NCBI GenBank assembly: GCA_017474455.1
Contig: JAFVHP010000036.1
Span: forward strand, 1-64,000
Length of the DNA stretch: 64,000 bases
DNA from: Lachnospiraceae bacterium
GTDB lineage: Bacteria; Bacillota; Clostridia; Lachnospirales; Lachnospiraceae
Direction of reading: 5' to 3'
Shown here in pieces: positions 32,124-39,800 of this stretch. The position numbers and the translations under genes were made by a program. Every line of letters begins with the position of its first letter. Within the stretch, counting starts at the first letter, position 1. Under the pieces are notes generated by a model. It searched no databases. It was given only the letters and a program-made list of their open reading frames with translations, and was not told the DNA's origin.

Positions 32124-33556
32124 CAGAACCCCCCGTATATGAAATTCTGGGCGGCATAGCCCGCGCCGTAAGTACCGAAGACATAGATCACAGCGATCCC
32201 CAGGATAAATACGCCCCATCTGACCACCAGGCTCTGCCGGGATACGGCTTCGTTCAGGTCAAGCTTTTCCTGCGTCCTGCTGACAAAATAAAGTACCGCC
32301 AGTGAAAGGATAAGCACTCGCCAGTCGCTCCGGTCCATACCGATCTCAAGATACCCTGGATCCAGGATCACCCAGGGATTAAAGTACCGGAAAAGACCGC
32401 GCAGTATGGCATACGACTGTGTAAGGCTCCCGGCCCGGAAAGGGATCCATGCCAGGGAGACCAGTATGAACGTCCCCGTCCTTTTCAGGGCCCTGTATAC
32501 GAGGGAACCGTTCCTGATGCCGATCAGCTTAAGAAACGCCTCCCGGACTTTCATCGTCAGGTCCCCCGCGATCTGGTAAAGGGCATGCATAAGTCCCCAC
32601 AGGATAAACTTAAGGCTTCCGCCGTGCCAGAGCCCGCTGACGATGAAGGTGATGATGATGTTCAGATATTTCCTGCCCTTCCCCCTGCGGCTGCCGCCCA
32701 GCGGGATATATATGTAATCCTTCAGCCAGCCGGACAGGCTCATATGCCATCTCCTCCAGAATTCCTTAACGGAAAGCGAGAAGAAAGGATGATCGAAGTT
32801 ATCGATAAGCCTGATCCCGAACAGGAAAGCGGCGCCCTGTGACAGCGTCGTGCAGGAAAGGAAATCGGCGTACAGCTGGATACTGTAAAGGGCCAGCGCG
32901 GCGGCAGTATAAAAGCCGGGGTAACTGTCGGAAGAAGCGAACACGGCATCCACATAGAGCGCCGCCTTATCGGCGATCATCAGTTTTAAAAAGAAGCCCC
33001 ACAGGATGAGCCGGGCACCGCGTACGATATTTTCCTCTTTATAACCGTGTCCTTCGACAAGCTGGCTGAAGATCTCCGAATGCCTGTGGATGGGGCCCTG
33101 GATGATATAGGGAAAGAACAGTATGAACAGGGCGTACTGTCCGGCATTCCGGACAGGATCCGTTTTTCCCCTGTACACTTCGGCCAGGTAGCTGACAATC
33201 TGGAGTGTATAAAAGGACAGTCCCACCGGCACGATCCACCGGAACCTAATAGTTCCAAGGATCGGCCCGCTGAAAAGATCCAGGAGCCGGATCATGAGGA
33301 GCGGCGCAGCGGACAGAAGGATACCTGCCGCAAGCACAGCCCTGCTCTTTTTCGTCTGCAGGATCCGGCCGGCCGCGTAACTGATGCAGACCGTAAGGCC
33401 AAGAAGCAGCCAGGCTTTCGGATCCGAGATCACAGAAATATAGAACAGAATGCTGGCAGCCAGAAGGACGACCCATCTTCTGTTCTTCGGAACGATGTAA
33501 TATACGGGGACAGCTGCAGCCAGAAGCAGATAGTATGGAAAAGTGATATAGGACAT
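32123..33556 (-). CDS. MBOAT family membrane O-acyltransferase (AlgI/DltB/PatA-like)
   Basis: Predicted 477-residue membrane protein with about ten helices. Its start MSYITFPYYLLLAAAVPVYY matches the usual MBOAT N-terminus. Conserved pieces are FFPYIIQGPIHRHSEI, KEFWRRWHMSLSGWLKDYIY followed by IPLGGSRRGK, and FIVSGLWHGGSLKFILWGLM with the catalytic-region His and the second conserved residue pair. The ATG at 33556 was preferred because AGGAC lies seven bases upstream; an in-frame ATG at 33583 would add nine residues. It is the first gene of the MBOAT-SGNH-GH2-flavoprotein operon. It probably feeds acyl groups to the SGNH protein for cell-surface glycan modification. Confidence 0.87.
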   Translation of the reverse strand: MSYITFPYYLLLAAAVPVYYIVPKNRRWVVLLAASILFYISVISDPKAWLLLGLTVCISYAAGRILQTKKSRAVLAAGILLSAAPLLMIRLLDLFSGPILGTIRFRWIVPVGLSFYTLQIVSYLAEVYRGKTDPVRNAGQYALFILFFPYIIQGPIHRHSEIFSQLVEGHGYKEENIVRGARLILWGFFLKLMIADKAALYVDAVFASSDSYPGFYTAAALALYSIQLYADFLSCTTLSQGAAFLFGIRLIDNFDHPFFSLSVKEFWRRWHMSLSGWLKDYIYIPLGGSRRGKGRKYLNIIITFIVSGLWHGGSLKFILWGLMHALYQIAGDLTMKVREAFLKLIGIRNGSLVYRALKRTGTFILVSLAWIPFRAGSLTQSYAILRGLFRYFNPWVILDPGYLEIGMDRSDWRVLILSLAVLYFVSRTQEKLDLNEAVSRQSLVVRWGVFILGIAVIYVFGTYGAGYAAQNFIYGGF

Positions 33557-33655
33557 GCCGAATGTCCTGAACATGTGTATCATTTGGACCGGTATACTCC
33601 GCAGCGGATCATATGTTTATGGCGATATGTCTATTATCGCACAAAACGGCATATG

Positions 33656-33689
33656 AAAACACCGGCGTCCCTGTGAAAGGGCGCCGGTG
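33656..33689 (-). terminator. Terminator of the second AGCS symporter gene
   Basis: CACCGGCG..CCCT (33660-33672) pairs with AGGGCGCCGGTG (33678-33689) with one bulge; on the minus strand TTTT follows the stem. Confidence 0.75.
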
Positions 33690-33734
33690 CGGTGAAAGCC
33701 AGAAAGCTGCAATACAGATCAGAACGGGATACTG

Positions 33735-35234
33735 TTATTCTTCTTCCTCAATGCCCTTTTCCTGCATGGCCTGGATATCCGGGAACATGGAGAGCATGGG
33801 CTTGATCTTTTCATTGTGCATTCTGCGTTTGATATAGTTCACGGTACATTCTTTGACCTGGGGTGAGAGCACCAGTACACCGATCAGGTTGGGGATCATC
33901 ATAAGACCGTTGAAGGTATCGGAAATATCCCAGGCCAGCTTTGCCGTCATCACGGAACCGGCCAGTACGATCGCCACAAATATGATCCTGTACACTTTGA
34001 CCGACTTCGTACCGAACAGGTACTCACAGGCGGTGGCGCCGTAATGGCTCCAGCCGAGTACTGTCGAATAGGCGAACATAAGGATGGCGATGGCGATGAA
34101 CATGGCGCCCGCCCTGCCGAATGACTGTTCAAACGCGTAGCTCATAAGGGCGCTGGACCCGACACCGGAGGCCGCTTCCGAGAGCTGTCCGGTCGCGAGG
34201 TCGACGGTCCCGCAGGAAAGAAGCGTCAGGGCTGTCAGCGTGCAGACGATGATCGTATCCGCAAACACTTCGAATATGCCCCACATACCCTGTCTGACAG
34301 GCTCTTTTACATTGGAGCTGGAATGGACCATGACGGAGGAACCAAGGCCGGCTTCGTTGGAGAAGACGCCTCTCTTCATACCCATCTGCATGGCCAGCGC
34401 GATACCCGAACCTACGATTCCGCCTGCCGCGCTCTTAACGGCAAACGCGCCTTTGAAGATGGAAACGAAGACCGCGGGGATCTGCCCGATATGCATGATA
34501 ATGATGATCAGTGTGCCGATCAGGTAAAGGATGACCATGAAAGGAACGATCCTCTCGGTCATCGCTGCGATACGCTTTAAGCCGCCGATAACGACAAGGC
34601 CTACGGCGAGCACGAGGAAGATGCCGGTAGCGATCGTAGGGATACCGAACGCGTGCTGCACATTGCCGACCATGGAATTGACCTGGCTCATGTTGCCGAT
34701 ACCGAAAGAAGCCAGAAGGCAGAAACATGAGAACAAGATGGCCAGGCAGGCACCGATCTGCTTACAGCCTTTCTTGGCGCCGAGGCCGTCCCTTAAATAG
34801 TACATGGCGCCGCCGTGCCATTCCCCGGCATCGTTCTTGCGGCGGTAAAGGATACCCAGGACGTTCTCGGAATAGTTGGTCATCATTCCGAAGAAAGCGA
34901 TCAGCCACATCCAGAAAACGGCTCCCGGCCCGCCTACCGCGATAGCGCCGGCCACGCCGACGATATTACCGGTGCCGACCGTTGCCGCCAGGGCAGTGCA
35001 GAGAGACTGGAACTGTGAGATCGACTTGTCTGTCGTGTGCGTCGTGACATGCTTCTCGCCAAAGATCGCACCGATCGTATGCTTCATCCAGTACCGGATA
35101 TGGGTCAGCTGGAAACACCCGGTCAGTACTGTCATCAGGAAGCCGACAAGTCCGAGCAGGATCAGCGCGGGCCACCCCCACACAAATCCGTTCACAGCAT
35201 CATTTACAGCAGTAATCGTTTTTATCATATTCAA
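33735..35234 (-). CDS. Alanine/glycine:cation symporter (AGCS family), second paralogue
   Basis: Predicted 499-residue membrane symporter. It has WGWPALILLGLVGFLMTVLT at the start, TALAATVGTGNIVGVAGAIA, the signature GGPGAVFWMWLIAFFGMMTN, KRGVFSNEAGLGSSVMVHSS and AILMFAYSTVLGWSHYGATA. The C-terminal 30 residues are charged (NEKIKPMLSMFPDIQAMQEK). It is longer than the copy at 24294-25655 and differs in many loops, so substrates may differ. It is a single gene bounded by its own terminator (33656-33689) and by a hairpin upstream (35373-35407). I looked for a glycine riboswitch in 35235-35372, as some AGCS genes have one, and saw none. Confidence 0.88.
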   Translation of the reverse strand: MNMIKTITAVNDAVNGFVWGWPALILLGLVGFLMTVLTGCFQLTHIRYWMKHTIGAIFGEKHVTTHTTDKSISQFQSLCTALAATVGTGNIVGVAGAIAVGGPGAVFWMWLIAFFGMMTNYSENVLGILYRRKNDAGEWHGGAMYYLRDGLGAKKGCKQIGACLAILFSCFCLLASFGIGNMSQVNSMVGNVQHAFGIPTIATGIFLVLAVGLVVIGGLKRIAAMTERIVPFMVILYLIGTLIIIIMHIGQIPAVFVSIFKGAFAVKSAAGGIVGSGIALAMQMGMKRGVFSNEAGLGSSVMVHSSSNVKEPVRQGMWGIFEVFADTIIVCTLTALTLLSCGTVDLATGQLSEAASGVGSSALMSYAFEQSFGRAGAMFIAIAILMFAYSTVLGWSHYGATACEYLFGTKSVKVYRIIFVAIVLAGSVMTAKLAWDISDTFNGLMMIPNLIGVLVLSPQVKECTVNYIKRRMHNEKIKPMLSMFPDIQAMQEKGIEEEE

Positions 35235-35372
35235 GTCCTCCCAATGCTGCAGCGCGATTTGAATACAGGCCGCATTTTCTGAATATTTTACGGCAATACA
35301 TCCGATTTGTCATGATAAAAATGAATAAATATCCGTTCACGCTGCGTATTTTGCAAGACAGATATGAAATAA

Positions 35373-35407
35373 GGCGCGCACGAAAGGATATCCTTTTCGG
35401 GCGCGCC
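35373..35407 (-). terminator. Strong hairpin after the tautomerase gene
   Basis: GGCGCGC (35373-35379) and CGAAA..GGAT pair with ATCC..TTTTCG and GCGCGCC (to 35407), nearly the whole 35 bases. The minus-strand tail TTATTTC is only partly T-rich. It separates the tautomerase from the AGCS gene. Confidence 0.6.
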
Positions 35408-35446
35408 CTGAAATTACCTGCGTCTTTATCCGATGATCACTCAGTT

Positions 35447-35674
35447 TCAGAACTGTTTCTTACCTGATAAATATTTCATTTTATCCAGTTTCTTTTCGAT
35501 CTCGGGCTTTACCACGGTTTCCTGCCAGTCTTCCGGCTTCACTTCTTCCATGGAAATGGAGATCGCCTCCGGCGGGCAGCCCCAGTACTCCAGAAAGATC
35601 TTGTTGATCTCTTCCGCGACTTTATTCTTTGTCTCTTCGTCTTTCGGAAAACTCCTGATCGCAATATACGGCAT
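35447..35674 (-). CDS. 4-oxalocrotonate tautomerase-family protein
   Basis: Predicted 75-residue small enzyme of the tautomerase superfamily. After removal of Met the protein begins with Pro (MPYIAIRSFPKDEETKNKVA), the catalytic N-terminal proline that acts as base in keto-enol tautomerisation. CPPEAISISMEEVKPEDW is the usual second strand and loop region. Length fits the 4-OT group (60-80 residues); these assemble as hexamers. GGAGGAAAGG upstream gives a good ribosome-binding site. It follows the pseudouridine synthase and GNAT genes on the same strand and ends in a strong hairpin. The substrate is unknown. Confidence 0.82.
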   Translation of the reverse strand: MPYIAIRSFPKDEETKNKVAEEINKIFLEYWGCPPEAISISMEEVKPEDWQETVVKPEIEKKLDKMKYLSGKKQF

Positions 35675-35729
35675 GTCCTTTCCTCCTTTTTCCGTGAAAA
35701 ACTAACCCTTCCTGCTGCTGTATAAAACT

Positions 35730-36239
35730 TTATGCCAATTCCTTTAAGAAAAACCTGTTCATCGTACTGTGGACGACGGATGCCGGCCTCTCTATCTCAT
35801 TATAACCGCACCTTTTATAAAGATGGATCGCGATATCCAGGTTATCGTGTGTTTCCAGATAGATCCTTTTATACCCCCGTTCCCGTGCAGCCCTTTCCGC
35901 TTCTTCCATCAGGACGTAACCGAGTCTGCGGCCCTTATATCCATCGTCCAGGTAGAGCTTCTGCAGTTCGGCACAGTCAGTTGTGCCCTCTGATACCCCG
36001 AGGACAGAGCATTCTGCGATCCCGACTCCTCCGGCCAGCGTCCCGGCATCATCGACCAGGATCCGGTATACCCGTTTATCCGGCTCCTGACTGTAAAAAT
36101 CACTGAGGTGGTAAAGGTTCTCGTCAAAATAAGCTGTCCCCGGGATATCCAGTTTCCTCGCCTTTAAGTTCCTGCGTATGAGTTCCGCCAGTTCCCGGTC
36201 CCGGTCCGGGCTTAAGTTCCTGTACTCCATGCTGTTCAT
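35730..36239 (-). CDS. GNAT family N-acetyltransferase
   Basis: Predicted 169-residue acetyl-CoA-dependent acetyltransferase. VYRILVDDAGTLAGGVGIAE (strands 2-3), CAELQKLYLDDGYKGRRLGY with the acetyl-CoA pyrophosphate-binding R/Q-x-x-G-x-G/A-like loop KGRRLG, and GYKRIYLETHDNLDIAIHLY then KRCGYNEIER are standard family blocks. It starts seven bases after the end of the upstream pseudouridine synthase gene, so they share a transcript. Target unknown; members acetylate small amines, ribosomal proteins or antibiotics. Confidence 0.83.
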   Translation of the reverse strand: MNSMEYRNLSPDRDRELAELIRRNLKARKLDIPGTAYFDENLYHLSDFYSQEPDKRVYRILVDDAGTLAGGVGIAECSVLGVSEGTTDCAELQKLYLDDGYKGRRLGYVLMEEAERAARERGYKRIYLETHDNLDIAIHLYKRCGYNEIERPASVVHSTMNRFFLKELA

Positions 36240-36246
36240 TATCCTG

Positions 36247-36996
36247 TCATATTTCCCTTAATGCTTCTGTCTCTTCGGCGGTCAGCAGGCGCCACTGTCC
36301 CGGCTCCAGCGTTTCATCCAGCTCCAGCGGGCCCATCGAGACTCTTCTCAGGAAAAGGACCGTATTGCCCCTCTGGGCGAACATCCTCTTCACCTGATGG
36401 TACTTTCCTTCCCGGATCGTCAGGAAGACTTCCTTCCGGTCTTCCATCAGCTTTAGTTCCGCGGGCATCGCTGTAAACGGGTCTTCGTCAGTGATCTCAA
36501 GTCCCGCCGCAAATGCCCCGGCGTCACTTTCATCCGCCGGTCTTTCAAGGACCGCATAGTATACTTTGTCCACATGCCTTTTCGGCGACAGGAGGCGGTG
36601 GGAAAGATCGCCGTCGTTCGTCAGGAGGATGAGCCCTTCCGTATCCTTATCCAAGCGCCCGACGGGAGCAATATCCCTGCGGGATGCGGCTGCCGCTGCT
36701 TCCTCTTCAGTGTCTGTCCCGGCATAGCGGTCCATTTCCAGCAGGTCTTTCACAGTCACATCCCTGCTGTCGCTGGTCGCTGTGATAACGTCCTGCGGTT
36801 TATTCATCATCATATATACGAACCTCTGATAGCACACCGGCATGCCGTCCAGGACCACATCCGCGTCTTCCCCGACCTGGAAGCCGGGATCCTTAACAGT
36901 CTGTCCTCCGACCTTCACGAGGCCTTTACGTATGACCTTTTTCAGTTCGGAGCGCGTGCCGCAGCCCATATCAGACAGAAACTTATCCAGCCGCAT
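36247..36996 (-). CDS. RsuA/RluB-family rRNA pseudouridine synthase
   Basis: Predicted 249-residue enzyme converting a uridine in rRNA to pseudouridine. Residues 1-60 are an S4 RNA-binding domain (MRLDKFLSDMGCGTRSELKK, VKVGGQTVKDPGFQVG). The catalytic domain holds MNKPQDVITATSDSRDVTVK and the conserved VGRLDKDTEGLILLTNDGDL segment, whose Asp is the catalytic nucleophile. HQVKRMFAQRGNTVLFLRRV is the family's C-terminal signature. The layout resembles RsuA (16S site) as much as RluB (23S site), so no symbol is given. An acidic insertion DTEEEAAAAASRR sits before the catalytic motif. It leads a minus-strand group with GNAT and tautomerase genes. Confidence 0.87.
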   Translation of the reverse strand: MRLDKFLSDMGCGTRSELKKVIRKGLVKVGGQTVKDPGFQVGEDADVVLDGMPVCYQRFVYMMMNKPQDVITATSDSRDVTVKDLLEMDRYAGTDTEEEAAAAASRRDIAPVGRLDKDTEGLILLTNDGDLSHRLLSPKRHVDKVYYAVLERPADESDAGAFAAGLEITDEDPFTAMPAELKLMEDRKEVFLTIREGKYHQVKRMFAQRGNTVLFLRRVSMGPLELDETLEPGQWRLLTAEETEALREI

Positions 36997-37128
36997 ACTG
37001 TCCTCCCCTTCTTACAGTAATATTGTTTCTATTATAAACCGGTTTCGATTATTTCTTCTCTTTTTCCGCAGAAGAGCCCTTTTTTGCTGTAGAATAGGAA
37101 GTAATATTGAAACACTTAGGGGGATGAC

Positions 37129-38532
37129 ATGACTGGCAGTCTGAATTTCTGGGATACACAGATCTGGTCTCTTGTACTGACACTGGCGGCACTGTTCGGC
37201 GCCATGCTCCTGGCAAACACGCTTCGCAGGAAGATCGGCCCGCTGAAGAATTTTCTGCTTCCGGGCTCGGTCCTGGCGGGCTTCATAGCACTCTTTGCCG
37301 ACTTCATAGTCCGGCAGGTGACAGGACAGGCCATATTCGACCGGACCGTCCTGGAGATCCTGACCTACCACGGTCTCGGACTCGGTTTTATCGCGCTCGC
37401 GTGGCGTCATCTTGACGGCGTCCGCGGCAAAAAGGCGCGCAGGGACGTTTTCTTTACTTCCACGGTCACGGTCGGCGGCTACCTGCTGCAGGCTGTTATC
37501 GGTATTGCCATAACCGTTGTCCTCTTCTATCTGATCGGCAGTTACGCGGCCGGCGGGATCCTTCTTCCGATGGGCTACGGCCAGGGACCGGGGCAGGCGT
37601 TCAACTGGGGATCGACCTATGAGAGCAGTTACGGCTTTACCTACGGTGCCAGCTATGGCCTGACGATCGCCGCCATGGGCTTTGTCAGCGCCAGTATTGG
37701 CGGCGTGTTTTTCCTCAACAGGAAGGAAACACGGGCGAAATATAAGCACATCGGCAGTGAAGTAAAAGATGATCTCACGCTCAGTGACTATGCAGGCGAC
37801 GACGAGATCCCTGTTTCGGAATCCCTGGACAAGCTGACCATACAGTTCGCTCTCGTCTTTTTGACCTACGCGGCGGCATGGCTCCTGATGTGGGCCTTGT
37901 ACCGTTTCGTGCTGCTGCCTGCCGGCGGCTTTGCAATGAACACGATCAATCCCCTGATCTGGGGCTTCCATTTCCTGATCGGCACCGCGGTGGCGATCCT
38001 CTTCAAAAGCTTCTGCAACTGGCTCAGGAAAAAGCAGCTCATGCATCGGGAATACACGAACAATTTCATGCTCAACCGCATCAGCGGCCTGATGTTCGAC
38101 ATCATGGTCGCCGCTTCGATCGCGTCGATCGACCTGTCCGCATTCGCCCACAGGCAGTTCTGGATCCCCATCGTCCTGATCTGTACGGCCGGCGCCGTCT
38201 GCACCTACTGGTATACGAAGATCACCTGCAGGTATCTGTTTCCTTCCTACGCGGATGAAATGTTCCTGACACAGTACGGTATGCTGACGGGCACCGCTTC
38301 CACCGGTGTGATCCTTCTGCGCGAGATAGACCCGCTGTTTTCCACGCCCGCTTCCCACAACCTGATCTACCAGAATCTCTGGTCGATCCTCCTGGGAGCG
38401 CCGATGCTGCTGCTGCTGGGCGTTGCCCCGCGCAGCATGAAGCACCTGCTGATCTGCCTGGGTGTTTTCATCGTCCTTTTCGGTCTGATTTTCCTCCTGC
38501 AGTATCTGGCCTGCCGCAGACAGAAAAAATAA
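37129..38532 (+). CDS. gltS: Sodium/glutamate symporter (GltS-like)
   Basis: Predicted 467-residue membrane protein of the ESS/GltS family, taking up glutamate with Na+. Family signatures: RKIGPLKNFLLPGSVLAGFI near residues 31-50, LEILTYHGLGLGFIALAWR, and the strongly conserved LPMGYGQGPGQAFNWGSTYE (residues about 144-163) of the first re-entrant loop. The second half has LMFDIMVAASIASIDLSAF and TQYGMLTGTASTGVILLREI, the matching re-entrant loop. About ten helices with two inverted repeats. A hydrophilic loop of about 45 residues (RKETRAKYKHIGSEVKDDLT) separates halves. AGGGGGATGAC precedes the ATG. The acyltransferase gene follows by four bases. Confidence 0.85.
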   Translation: MTGSLNFWDTQIWSLVLTLAALFGAMLLANTLRRKIGPLKNFLLPGSVLAGFIALFADFIVRQVTGQAIFDRTVLEILTYHGLGLGFIALAWRHLDGVRGKKARRDVFFTSTVTVGGYLLQAVIGIAITVVLFYLIGSYAAGGILLPMGYGQGPGQAFNWGSTYESSYGFTYGASYGLTIAAMGFVSASIGGVFFLNRKETRAKYKHIGSEVKDDLTLSDYAGDDEIPVSESLDKLTIQFALVFLTYAAAWLLMWALYRFVLLPAGGFAMNTINPLIWGFHFLIGTAVAILFKSFCNWLRKKQLMHREYTNNFMLNRISGLMFDIMVAASIASIDLSAFAHRQFWIPIVLICTAGAVCTYWYTKITCRYLFPSYADEMFLTQYGMLTGTASTGVILLREIDPLFSTPASHNLIYQNLWSILLGAPMLLLLGVAPRSMKHLLICLGVFIVLFGLIFLLQYLACRRQKK

Positions 38533-38536
38533 AAAC

Positions 38537-39718
38537 ATGGCAAAACGCTCCTCTGAAAACGACAGTTTCAGGCTCTATGACCGGCTCTACCGCATCTGCA
38601 AAAGGATAGTCTGTCCGGCCATATGCCGTTTTCTGCGCTTTCACGGTGAACCGCTGCCTAAGGCGGACGGGCCTGCGCTGATCATGTGCAACCACAACAC
38701 GGATCTTGATTTTTTGCTCCTCATCTCTGCCTATCCCGGCATCATGGATTTCGTAGCCACGGAAAACGTTGCCAGAATGGGGCTCTTCGGCAGTTTTGCC
38801 GCAAAGCACCTCCATCCCATCCTTCACGACAAAGGCTCTGTCGGCCTGGGGACGGTGCGTTCGATCGTGAGCCGTATAAAGGCCGGACGAAGCGTACTTC
38901 TGTTCCCGGAAGGAAACCGGTCTTTTGACGGGCTGACCTGCCCTGTCCCGAAAGCTACAGGGGGACTGGCCAGGGTCACGGGCTGCACGCTCATACTCTA
39001 TAAGCTGACCGGCGGATATCTCACTTCGCCCCGCTGGGGAAAAGGCTTCCGGAAAGGCAGGATGGAAGGACATGTTGCAGGAATATTCACTCCCGAAGAA
39101 TTAAAGGCCATGACTTCAGAAGAGGTACAGACAGAGATCGAAAAAGCGCTGCAGACAGACGCCTATGAAGAGCAGGCAGAAAGCCCCGTCCCGTTCCGCA
39201 GCCGCCATGGCGCCGAATTTCTTGAATCTGTCCTGTTCATGTGCCCTGCATGCGGGCGGACTAATACCCTGCACTCTCATGCAAACGTCCTGTCCTGCAT
39301 AGAATGCGGACATAAAATGACGTATATGCCATACGGATGCCTGCTCTCACCGGACGGGAGTGAAAGCACGGTCACCGGGCTTCTGCGCGAACAGGAAAAA
39401 CAGCTGGCCGGCATGATCGGCATGTCTTCCTCCCCTCTCTTTTCCGACACTCTCACCTGCCGCAGGATAGGCACTTCCCACGACATACTGGACTGTAAGG
39501 AGGTCTCTCTGACAGCTTACGCGGACCGCCTCTGCCTGGGGGACGAGGTCCTTCCCGCCAGCCTGATCAGCAGCGTTACCATTGTCCAGAGGAACAGACT
39601 CAGCATCCACCCGAAGAACAGCAAAGAGCATTATGAGCTGCTCGGGCCAGACACTTTCAACGCCCTGAAATACCGCCTGTGGAAAGAGCTCACAACCGCA
39701 GGTGATATGGTATACTGA
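38537..39718 (+). CDS. PlsC-type lysophospholipid acyltransferase with C-terminal zinc ribbon
   Basis: Predicted 393-residue protein. Residues 40-215 are a 1-acylglycerol-3-phosphate acyltransferase domain: CNHNTDLDF holds the H-x4-D catalytic motif, LLFPEGNRSFDG is the phosphate-binding FPEG motif, and ILYKLTGGYLTSPRWG is a later block. Residues about 235-265 contain CPACGRTNTLHSHANVLSCI and ECGHKMTY, four cysteines in CxxC-x-CxxC spacing like a zinc ribbon, which standard PlsC lacks. The last 120 residues have an unrecognised fold with a strand-rich end. It begins four bases after gltS and is co-transcribed. The acyl acceptor is probably a glycerophospholipid; the zinc ribbon suggests a regulatory or binding role. 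Confidence 0.8.
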   Translation: MAKRSSENDSFRLYDRLYRICKRIVCPAICRFLRFHGEPLPKADGPALIMCNHNTDLDFLLLISAYPGIMDFVATENVARMGLFGSFAAKHLHPILHDKGSVGLGTVRSIVSRIKAGRSVLLFPEGNRSFDGLTCPVPKATGGLARVTGCTLILYKLTGGYLTSPRWGKGFRKGRMEGHVAGIFTPEELKAMTSEEVQTEIEKALQTDAYEEQAESPVPFRSRHGAEFLESVLFMCPACGRTNTLHSHANVLSCIECGHKMTYMPYGCLLSPDGSESTVTGLLREQEKQLAGMIGMSSSPLFSDTLTCRRIGTSHDILDCKEVSLTAYADRLCLGDEVLPASLISSVTIVQRNRLSIHPKNSKEHYELLGPDTFNALKYRLWKELTTAGDMVY

Positions 39719-39800
39719 ACGCAGCAGGAGTTCCCGGAGATCCGAAACACCGGGACGGCATCAAAACGCTCTAATCATCTGAACATAAGGAGGCCGGCTG

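Noticed and set aside
35235-35372. Glycine riboswitch upstream of the second AGCS gene
   Set aside because: No tandem aptamer-like conserved segments were seen in the leader.
37012-38538. 508-codon minus-strand frame opposite gltS
   Set aside because: Composition is Arg/Gln/Asp-rich with no motif; the plus frame is a clear GltS with family signatures.
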